Shown here one piece after another: positions 55,561 to 64,000 of a DNA stretch of 64,000 nt. Position 1 is the first letter of the stretch. The number at the start of each line of letters is the position of its first letter. The stretch is from Gordionus sp. m RMFG-2023 (taxonomy: Eukaryota; Nematomorpha; Gordioida; Chordodea; Parachordodidae), in assembly GCF_954871325.1 (NCBI RefSeq), contig NC_088775.1:41021561-41085560 (forward strand). Reading direction: 5' to 3'. A program made the position numbers and the translations under genes. The notes below the pieces were generated by a model. The model was given only the letters and a program-made list of their open reading frames with translations, searched no databases and was not told the origin of the DNA.

Positions 55561-55596
55561 CTGAAATTTGGATGGTATTATAATGCTATTTTCAGG

Positions 55597-55990
55597 GAAG
55601 GCAGGAGAGGCAGGAGAGGCAAGACTGATATTATTTAAAATTCATTTTGAAATCTTTTATTTTTTTCTATATATCTATCACTACTAAAAATTTCACAACT
55701 ATATATATTATTATTTTAATACTATTTACATATATACAATTTACAATTTGTTTTAAGGTTACTTTAAGAAAAGTTACAATTTACAATTTGTTTTAAGGTT
55801 ACTTTGAGAAAAGTTATTTTAACGTTTTACATATACAAATACGATATCTTTTTTAAAGGTCGCACAAAATATATTTCACAAAAAGGAAAAAAGATCATTA
55901 AATAAATTTAAAAGTAAATAAGAAAATATAATTTTCAAAGGTTATTAAAATATATAAAGTTTATGCAAAATTTATATGTTAACATATAAT
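55597..55990. repeat. Non-coding insert with GGCAGGAGA repeats and a 40-bp tandem pair
   Basis: It starts with GGCAGGAGAGGCAGGAGAGGCA. TTACAATTTGTTTTAAGGTT recurs at 55741 and 55781, a 40-bp duplication. It separates integrase-core sequence from the C-terminal part of the gypsy fossil, so it is probably a later insertion; its ends could not be defined. Confidence 0.55.
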
Positions 55991-56080
55991 AATTCTAAAA
56001 ATAAGGAGAGTTTTACACCTGTGGAATTGTTTTTGGGTCGAAGGACCAGATTACCTTTAGATTTTCTTAAATTTAGTAAT

Positions 56081-56269
56081 TGTACACATAATAATTTTCA
56101 AAATCACTTTTATTAAAATTTTATCAAAAATCCAACATTTTTACGAATCTACAAAAATTAATCAATGAATCTATCAATAATTAAATTCAAAATCAATAAT
56201 AATGATAGACATTTTTTATAGATAATATTATATTTTATCTACGTATACATTTATTATTATACTACAACA
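56081..56269 (-). repeat. Solo-LTR-like repeat, minus orientation
   Basis: TGTACACATAATAATTTTC...ACTACAACA is the reverse complement of the repeat at 41450-41628, slightly longer. It directly follows the integrase tail of the family-X fossil. Whether it belongs to that element is unclear, since the orientation relative to a classical LTR is opposite to the copy at 41450. Confidence 0.55.
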
Positions 56270-56275
56270 GATTGG

Positions 56276-56800
56276 ATTTTATAACTCTCCATATATTAAA
56301 TTAGTAGGTGAAAATACACTAGACGGAGAGGATGTTCAAGAAAGAGGAAATACTCTAGACGGAGAAGATGTTCTGGAAAGAGGAGATACTCTAAATGGAG
56401 AAGGTGTTCTAGAAAGAGAAAATATTATAGATCGAGAAGGTATTCCAGAAAGAGAAATTGCTCTAGATGGAGAAGATGTTCTAGAAAGAGGAAAGTCTTT
56501 GGAGAAGAAGGTTTTCTAGAAAAAGAAATTACTCTAGATGGAGAGGGTAAAGAAGGAAAGGCACAAGATGGAGAAGGTTTTCTAGATGGAGAATGTTTTC
56601 TAGAAAAAGAAATTACAAATAGTTGGAAGGGTATTCTAGAAAGAGAAATTATTCTAGATGGAAAAGGTGTTCAGGAAAGGGGAAATGCTCTTAAGGGAGA
56701 AGGCGTTCTAGAAAGAGAAAATGCTCTAAAGGAAGAAGGTGTTCTAGAAAATACTATAGATGGAGATTTGTTTTTATTTTTCAGTTTATTAATATGATCT
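56276..56800 (+). pseudogene. Coding-type tandem repeat, 12-codon (36-bp) unit
   Basis: About a dozen units of roughly 36 bp read as variants of NTLDGEDVLERG. The frame is open from 56276 through the first five or six units, shifts once near 56495, then continues in another frame with GVLERENALKEEG-type units to about 56770 and ends in a hydrophobic FLFFSLLI. Substitutions often keep the pattern of acidic, hydrophobic and Arg residues, as in a protein repeat. No start codon or family is recognised. It could be a minisatellite with an accidental frame. Confidence 0.5.
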
Positions 56801-56984
56801 GAAAGTGTAGAATGTGAAAGTGTTCAAGAATGAGGTGTTCTAGAAGGAGATAGTTTTATAGATTTACATTTTACTGGACTTTCCAAATCTATATATACAA
56901 ATTTGAATGATGATGTCTTCACCCACAAATAGCAAAAATGATTTGAAAAAAGAGCAGCGAAATTTTTTGGGCATATCATGCAAG

Positions 56985-57724
56985 CCCACATGATATTAAT
57001 ATCAGTCTTCGAAGAATTTTAACATCATGTCCTTTTATAACTTTGGTGTATAGACTAAATCCTATCGCAACACCTGCAGTGTTTTAAAGCTGCGCTCGTT
57101 GCATAAAGATGCAAGAGCTGGGAAAATCTATTTATAATTAAAACATCACGTAAAATTTTTGTATAATTGGCCGATACAATTTGCTCTTCAATTATGGTTT
57201 TATTATTATTATAAAATTTTGAATTTATATCATAATTTTTTTATTTATTATTATTTCAATGCCTGTTGGAAGAGTAATATATAAATGCTCACCTTCGTGT
57301 CTATGAAGAGCTAAAGGCATAGAGCGATAGAAACAGTTACCATCGCAGATAGCCAATCTCTGGGAGTATTGACCTAAAATATGGGGTTGAAACGCTTGTA
57401 TTATTTTAAATGAAACAATGTCTTCCTTACCTATTAATTTGTTTTTTAAATATTTTTCAGAAACTCTCCAATGAATTTCCAATATCTTAACTCATTTAAT
57501 TTGCAATTGATATTGATATTCTTAATTAGTCTTGGTAAAGCCTCATCTATGTTATAACATAATGAGCATATAAAACTTTCTTTACAACCTGCCCAATCTT
57601 TCATCATTTTCGAAGATAATTTAGAGATATATTTAGTGTGAATCCATCTCCGGCAAAAATCACACAAAATCCCAGCTTCAGTCATTCCAACATTTACACT
57701 ACATATATTATACAAATCGGACAT
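56985..57724 (-). pseudogene. PHD finger plus OTU-like (vertnin-like) protein, decayed
   Basis: On the minus strand, 57724-57446 has a PHD-like finger: C-S-V-N, GILCDFCRRWIHTKYI, then FICSLC. The adjoining frame 57482-57225 carries RLAICDGNCFYRSMPLALHR, the signature around the catalytic Cys in OTU-like domains, followed by GEHLYITLPTGIEIII. Further pieces near 57190-57060 (KTIIEEQIVSANYTKILRDV, QLLHLYATSAAL) and 57040-56990 (GFSLYTKVIKGHD) match the rest of that fold. Frameshifts break it. Such PHD plus OTU-like genes are multicopy and transposon-associated in several invertebrates, from general knowledge. The role in this genome is unknown. Confidence 0.55.
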
Positions 57725-58782
57725 CGATAATAACTAATAATTCTAAATATAAATATTTTATTAAATTTAAATTGTATAATTTTATTTTATCAAGGCATTT
57801 AAGATAGCTATATTTATCAGATTTATCACCTTATAATGGACAAAGATGTTGGCCAAATATTTATAGTAGTAATCTGTATCGAGCCTAATTTTTCAAGCCC
57901 GACCCGAAATTTTTTTAAAAATGTTTTGCCGGCCTGGTCCGACGATTTAAGTCGATTTTTAAAAACGGCTAACTAAAAATTTTAGCTAGAAAAATATTGA
58001 CGATAAAATATAAAAATATTAATAATAATAATATAATAAATTTTTCCCATATCTGTAAACAACATTTTTACATTGGTGAATAAAATATTATGTAAATACA
58101 ATATTATTTCAAGTACCGTTATATGTAATAAATGAAATACATATTTACTAATTTTATTATAAAATTTTTATGTTTTTAAACTTGAAAATTTGAAACCGCT
58201 TCCGTTTGTATGTTTTATTTTTTAAATTACCTTATTTATTATAAAATTATGTGAGTCGGAACTTAATCTAAACTAAATTTGTAATTAAATTAGACGGAAC
58301 CAGATTCATACAAAAACATGTGTCGGTCTTTGCGAAAAAATGAATTGCACAAACCTTTATATCCAAATTTACCCAAGATAAAAAATAATAAAAAAGGAAA
58401 ATTGTTATTTTTAAAATAGGATTAGTGAATAAGAAGTTTGGAATATGACATAGGTAACATTTAAGCTGTAAAATTTTTTTAAAAATAATGAATTCGTTAG
58501 CCTTTGTCCTACATTAAAGTAAAAATTCTTAAGATAGGTTGTAATCTGAAAATGGATAAATTAAAAAAATTTACCTATATTTTTAAAAAAATGATGAATA
58601 TATTTTTAAAAATTATCAATCGTCCTGGCTTTTAATTCATATTTTTAAGATTAATTATGTGCAAGAAAGAGGCCTTTCAATCTTTTTATGAAAATTTATA
58701 ATGAATTTCTATTTATCTAATAAGATTTGTGGAATATTGCTATTTCTAATTGATTTAAAGATTTTTATATAAATTATTTATT
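57725..58782. other. AT-rich sequence with MITE terminal fragments
   Basis: Near 57895-57960 AAGCCCGACCCGAAA and GCCGGCCTGG resemble the GC-rich MITE at 9310. At 57945-57985 AAGTCGATTTTTAAAAACGG and GGCTAACTAAAAA match the end of the MITE at 1826. Nothing else is recognised. Confidence 0.5.
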
Positions 58783-59887
58783 GTGGAAATTTCAATTTTT
58801 ATATTTATGAGTTTACACAAAATGAGTCAAAAATTCATTTTAATTAAAAATAATATATCTCTTGAAGAAGGATTATTATTTTATAATGATAGAATTATTA
58901 TTCCCGATAACCTAAAGAAAGAAGGAGGTTTTGAATGTTATTCATCAAGGACATCCTGGGATAGTGGGGATGAAATCATTATATAGACACTATGTTTTTT
59001 GAACAAATCTTGATCGTGATTTAAAGAGTAGGTTAAAAGCTGCAAGAGTTGTCAGGAAGGAAGACCGGGAGCCAGAAGTGCCGTTATACAATTGGAACAT
59101 TCCTATCCGACCTTGGGAATGAATACACATTGATATGACTAAGGAATATTTTGGTTAATTTGCGTAGACGCTTTCACCAAATGGATTGAAGTTGCAATTT
59201 TAAAACACATTAATTCGGTGAGTTTAATAAATAATCTGCCTAATTATTTCAGATTTGGGTTACCTCACTACATTGTCTCAGATAAAGATACTCAGTTTAC
59301 TGTATCTAAATTCAAAACGTTTCTTTTAAAAAGCAATATAAAACAGACCTTATAGCCCCAAACCGAATGGTTTGGCTGAGTGCTATATACGTACGATAAA
59401 GACGCGTTTCTATGCTGGAAAGAGATGTGGAACTCATCCCCAATTAATTTAGCGAATATTACTCACCGAAATACTCCAAATGCAACTACCGGTAAATCCC
59501 CTGCCGAAATGATGTTTGGAAGGCCGCTCAGGACGACGTTAGATCAATGAAAATTATATACGAGGGAAAAGACTGAAAACGCATTATGGAAACAAAAATA
59601 TTATAAAGATAGGAACTTTGAGCTCCGTGAATTTGCAGAAAAGCAAAAGGTTTGGGTAGAGGACTGCTAGATGGCATGAAGGGACAGTGGTTCGACGGAA
59701 AAGTGCGATATTGAGTGATGTTGAATCTGAGGGTATTGTTAAAAACAAGCATGCCGACCAACTGAGGGATGCTCATGTACAAGCTAAGGAAATACCCATA
59801 ACAATGACTGAGGATTTAAACAATGCAGAATATAATAGAAATACAACTCTTAAAAAAAAGAGTTTCGAGACCCTCATTGCGTTATAA
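58783..59887 (+). mobile_element. Ty3/gypsy fossil, family Y, copy 2 (integrase part)
   Basis: The piece starts in the integrase zinc-binding region (GLLFYNDRIIIPDNLKKE, 58870-58925) and continues near 58930 with a second frame. It includes PLYNWNIPIRPWE near 59080 and core-type sequence near 59180-59400. It ends in the C-terminal tail KNKHADQLRDAHVQAKEIPI at 59742-59800. It is the better-preserved relative of 22030-23330. Gag, protease and reverse transcriptase are absent. A purine-rich AACGGAGAGAAC follows near 59908. It is an old, broken fossil. Confidence 0.75.
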
Positions 59888-61004
59888 TGATGAATTCAAT
59901 TTGTAACGGAGAGAACTGTAATGTATTAATTAATATAAATTGTATTTTATTAATGGTTTTATTTAAGCTATAATTTATTGTAATAGATTAAAATAGATAA
60001 ACTATTTTGAAAAAGTATATATGGACATATATTTTCTTATTGTAAACATATAATATATATTTATCATAAATAAATCACTTCATTTCATTCGTTTTATATT
60101 TATATAAGTTAGTTTACACAGTCAAAAAGAAAATACATTTTTAAAATCCCAAAAATCTATAAAAAAAATGACTAAATTGAGAATGGAAATCATAACTCTA
60201 AAAATAATGATGTTGACCAAATTTTTTTCGTTTTATGTTTATATAAGTTAGTTTACACAATCAAAAAAAAAGAATATTACAATTTATTTCGAAAGGTCAT
60301 TTTGTTACCTTCGGTGATAACTTAAATTAAATATTTTATTATATAAACAACAAATTTTATATGTATTTTCAGTGAAAAATAAATATGATTCTTTAATAAA
60401 ATACTTGGTTCATGAATTTATTAAAATATATCATGGGATTCTTTGATAAAATAAACCTGATTCTATTATTCCTCCGAATATTATGTCAAATTTCCAGAAT
60501 ACAACAAATTTACTTTCTTAGACCTCAATTTAAACCTCAACTTTCTCATTTCAATTAAAAAATAAATAAAATAAATTCAAATCTTTAATTTCTTAAAACT
60601 CAATTACCTTACTATTATTCTTTAAATAAAATAGTCGAAAAAATCATTATATTTTCTTTTATTATTAATATTTAAATCACAATTCTTTCCAATTTATAAA
60701 ATATTATAAGTATAAAAATAATAATAATGATATATTATTTTTTATTTATTATAACACTTTGTTTAATCTCCTACCAATCAACACCAATCAACAATAGGCA
60801 ATATTATTTATTGACATCTAAGAAGAAAAATATTTTAAATTTTACAATAACTAGGACATACCCCCCCCCCCCTTTATGGGCACGAGGCATTCACTAGCAA
60901 AACTAAGTTATAATATATATTATGATCTATATGTAAACATATCATTTATTATTATATTCCATAATTAAATATATTCAAAAAATATATTATTGCTTTTTTA
61001 TTCA
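59888..61004. other. AT-rich sequence, possibly gypsy Y 3' region
   Basis: TTATATAAGTTAGTTTACACA occurs twice (near 60100 and 60239) with similar surroundings, a direct duplication of about 140-bp offset. A 12-base C run lies at 60861-60872. No gene is recognised. Part of this may be LTR or 3' untranslated sequence of the preceding fossil. Confidence 0.45.
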
Positions 61005-61500
61005 TCACCCATTAACATTTAAATTTTCCCATAAATTGACATTACCAGCAGACGACATTCTAACGGTATCATTAACATTCAAATTGCCCATCGGTTGAAT
61101 TGAACACAATTGATTAACGGTTGCAGCAGACATCATCATACCAGTATCGTTTATCTCCAGGTTGACCATAGGTTGAACCAAACACATCAATTTGACATTC
61201 TTTCGAGTATTTGTCGTTGACACACCATGGATTGATGGATCGACTTCAACTTTCTTTGACATGATTGTTTTTCCTTTATCTGATGGCTAACCATGTTTGC
61301 CTCCAAATGATCGAATAAACCTTTTTGTCAGGGATGTTGTATCGTATCTATTATTTGATTGTAGCCCACGTCTTTTGGAATACCCCTTATATTGTTGTAC
61401 CAAATGATCATCGGCATTGCAATTAAAACATCGTAGTTTTTTAATCACATTAGAGGCTATCTCTTTTTGTATTACTGGTTGGTGATTAATGTAATCTGGA
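61005..61500 (-). pseudogene. Gag-like fragment with a zinc-knuckle-type motif
   Basis: On the minus strand, CFNCNADDHLVQQ lies near 61430-61390 in a basic context, like a gag nucleocapsid region. A frame of 85 codons (61262-61005) follows. It contains a roughly 28-residue duplication: QPMVNLEINDTG...SAATVNQ and QPMGNLNVNDTV...SAGNVN. It is probably an LTR-element fossil separate from the copy at 62253, because it lies beyond that copy's integrase end. Confidence 0.45.
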
Positions 61501-62252
61501 TATAATGAGATGTCATCTCAATCAATTTTGATTGCGTTTATATTTAATAAAAACTTTATAATTACAAATAATTAATTGAGTTAGTTAGTTAAAAAAAAAT
61601 TAAATTTTTTTTTATCCAATATATTTTAAATTCTTTAATTTATAATGTCCAACAAAATGGCACATGTTATTGTAAAAATGATTTTCATTAATACCTTATT
61701 CTTAAAGTAAAATAATGTGTTAAACTTTTTAAATTGATAACATTTTAAATTCTTTAATTTAGTGTCCAACAAAAATTTTAAAGAGAAAATCTTTTACAAA
61801 AGTACCATACATGTGTTAAACCCCAATCAAAATTTTTCTTTTGTTGTACAACCAAATCAAAATATCAAAATAACATATGGTGCCATAAAACTAAGTAATT
61901 TTTTTTCCACAATATTTTGAATTTTTTAATTTACAGTGCCCAACAATGTCAAAGGATATCTTAAAATTTCTTCACTTCTAGAAGATCAATGAGATTTTAA
62001 TGCATGACACAAAAATGCTTTATCATTTAATGTTTCTGTATATTCACTTGGTGAAATATTGACAAAAAATCACATAAACATAAGTATATTTGTAATTTAA
62101 GAAATAATCATATAATGTTATCATCTATGCAATATTCATAAGGTTAATTATATCCACAAACATAAAATAAATTATTATATATATTTATTTCATGGCCTTA
62201 ATATGATCGTGGTTTATGATCATTGAGGTTCCGTCCTTTAACTCTATGCGAT
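61501..62252. other. AT-rich sequence with short direct repeats
   Basis: The phrase ATTTTAAATTCTTTAATTTA...TGTCCAACAA occurs near 61622-61655 and 61742-61770 and again, diverged, near 61912-61945. No gene is seen. Confidence 0.45.
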
Positions 62253-64000
62253 TCAACCCCCCCCCCCCTTTCTACTATATTCTTTTTCCCATTTTTTATT
62301 CTTATGGTCGAATAAACGAGCCCATATAAACCTAACCATCTGCTTTAACGGGATTATATCACTCTTTTTCTTTAATTTTAATAAATCCATGGAACCTTTG
62401 TTCTTGGACCAAGAAGGATTCCCAAGGAGTGACACCTTCTTGGTTGCGAGAATAAATATAATATAACTGAGACATATAAGTCTCATTTTTATGGTTTCCA
62501 GCCTTTTAATCCAATTTTTAAAAATTGCTAGCATATTCTCAGCTTGTCCATTCAAGCTAGGATGGATACGGTGGAGCAAGAATGTGTTGGGTCTGCGTCT
62601 CCGGACTAAACTGTTAGAAATCATAACTTATGAAGGCTTGACCCCCATCAGACACTATTGTATCCGGTAAACCGAATAATGCCCATAATTTTCTAATAGC
62701 AATGATCTGAATATGCAACCACTAAAAATTAATATTTTTTATCCAGATCGAAGAAATCGATGTGGAGACGTTCCCACGGTCTCTTTGATTTGGGCCACAT
62801 TTGGCCTACAACACGGGGCATAACGGCACACGAATTACAGGGAACACATTTCCTTGTAATTTTTTCAATATCATTGCTCATACGTCATCATACATATTAA
62901 CGAGCCCAAGATTTCATTTAATCCCGACCCTGATGCCCTGCATGTAATAAATCTTCAATTTCTCGTAATTTAAAAGGAAATATGGCTCTATATCCGCTTT
63001 AAAAAATCATCCACCAAAGATAATTCTTTTTATTTTTTAAATAAATTTTATAATTATTTTTTCCATGGTTTGTTTCCCGTTAAGAATAATTTTATCTGAC
63101 TCAATTTTTTATCTTTTAAAGTATTAAATTTAAGATCTTTCCAATTAGTGGAAACACCTTTTACATATGTGAAAGAGAGAAAACCAATGTTTTCTCTTTC
63201 TCTTTATCCATTACTTTATTTTTATTAAAGTCGAGATCTTCTTCATCAATCCCAACCTGGATAAAATATTAGGCAAACAATTTTCTTTGCCTCGACGATA
63301 TCTAATTTCCACATTGAAACTTCCCACTAATAACAACCACCGTTGTAATCATGGAGATAACATTAATTATCGATTATCCTTTTTGAATAAATGAATTAAT
63401 GGTTTATGATCGGTATAAATTACAAATTTTTTTCCGATTAAATATTCCCGACGACTGCCAATGCTTCTTGTTTAATAACGGAATATCGCGTTTCTACTTC
63501 TCGAAAACTCTTGAATAAAATAAAATTGGTCTTTCCAAACCATCAGTTAAATGCAATAATGTACCTCCAACACCTTGATTAGATGCATCAACAGCTAATA
63601 TTATTTCTAAATCATTGTTAAAACACACCAAAATCGGCTCTTCCTCAATTTTTTGTTTAACATTTCAAATACCATTTGCTCTTCACTGGCATTCAAAATG
63701 AATTCCTTTGTATAAATTTATATAAAGGTACTGAAATATTTGTAAATTCATACAAAAATCTATGATAATAATTTACCATAACCTCCGCTTTATTGGTTGA
63801 CGGCTTAATTTTTATCCAAAGGTTTCACCTTCATACCATTAATTTAATGTCCTAAATTGATAACTTCTGTTACCCCAAGAACACTTTTTTCTCTGCTGCC
63901 CTCAGATCTTTATCACGAATTCTTTTGAAAACTTCTTCCTAACGTTGATTATGTTGTTCCGATGTTACACCAGTAATTAACACATCATCCATTTAATAAA
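62253..64000 (-). mobile_element. Ty3/gypsy fossil, family X, copy 2, runs off the right edge
   Basis: From right to left on the minus strand it shows a reverse transcriptase end containing MDDVLITGV (63990), RNase H (about 63640-63260), and integrase zinc-binding and core regions (63000-62600). The integrase C-terminal part is at 62624-62253 (HPSLNGQAENMLAIFKNWIK, NPSWSKNKGS). Sequence and order parallel 53900-55560. The copy continues beyond the window. It is broken many times; a 12-base C run interrupts its downstream end at 62257-62268. Confidence 0.78.

Larger units (their letters stand above)
49260..56075 (+). mobile_element. Ty3/gypsy fossil, family X, copy 1, interrupted by Tigger
   Basis: The order is gag zinc knuckles, retropepsin, reverse transcriptase, RNase H and integrase, the gene order of Ty3/gypsy elements. 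A Tigger DNA transposon (49399-52446) sits between the first knuckle-like segment and the next. Near 55600-55985, about 0.4 kb of unrelated sequence separates the integrase core from its C-terminal part (TPVELFLGRRTRLPLDF, about 56015-56065). No flanking LTR pair could be matched. It is broken several times and inactive. The second copy at 62253-64000 is in opposite orientation. Confidence 0.8.

Noticed and set aside
57446-57724. PHD-type chromatin regulator gene of the host
   Set aside because: The adjoining OTU-like segment and frameshifts point to a decayed member of a multicopy, mobile-associated family rather than a host regulator.
1-64000. Firm assignment to microsporidia because of AT-richness and small ORFs
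   Set aside because: Several transposase genes have regular short introns and the element set is typical of broader eukaryote groups. No lineage-specific host gene is present to decide.

Overview
This window reads as a transposon graveyard from a very AT-rich eukaryotic genome (by eye roughly three quarters A+T). No ordinary host gene can be recognised. Nearly everything that can be named is a mobile element, a miniature derivative of one, or a tandem or inverted repeat. The eukaryotic origin rests on GT...AG introns inside transposase genes (40-48 bp, plus some longer ones), BED-finger and TTF-type hAT transposases, a Tigger/jerky-type transposase, non-LTR retrotransposons and Ty3/gypsy fossils. 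The mixture suggests an invertebrate or other small AT-rich eukaryote, for example a cnidarian or myxozoan-like animal or an early-branching fungus. The sequence does not settle the lineage.

Left part (1-11640): a foldback structure at the edge, a hAT-type MITE (1826-2049), a duplicated 0.5 kb sequence, a decayed TTF-hAT (4684-6643), a 374-bp long-TIR MITE, a CGCGAA minisatellite, and a hAT (8150-10277) sitting in one of two copies of a dispersed repeat. A second MITE carrying a tRNA-like Pol III promoter lies inside that hAT. A gag-like zinc-knuckle ORF follows.

Middle part (11990-26000): a LINE with a C-terminal restriction-like endonuclease, an inverted array of about 115-bp units, then two halves of one BED-hAT at 17110-17812 and 24360-25610. 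The halves lie in opposite orientation and carry reverse-complementary 8-bp flanks, which implies an inversion of about 7 kb. Between them are a non-autonomous hAT-like element, a MITE and a Ty3/gypsy fossil.

25985-37010: a foldback element whose left arm was entered twice, by a young composite LTR element with three LTRs (26213-31687) and by a BED-hAT (31926-35298). 37400-48000: a TTF-hAT derivative, a second LINE copy split by a hAT remnant, an unrecognised ORF with a membrane segment, and another TTF-hAT copy entered by a nearly complete 4.17-kb BED-hAT with a perfect 8-bp target duplication.

48000-64000: a Ty3/gypsy fossil with a Tigger element in its gag region, a 12-codon coding-type repeat, a decayed PHD plus OTU-like gene, a second gypsy family, a gag-like fragment, and a second copy of the first gypsy family running off the right edge. 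The elements do not form a pathway. What links them is nesting, which gives a relative insertion order at several sites.
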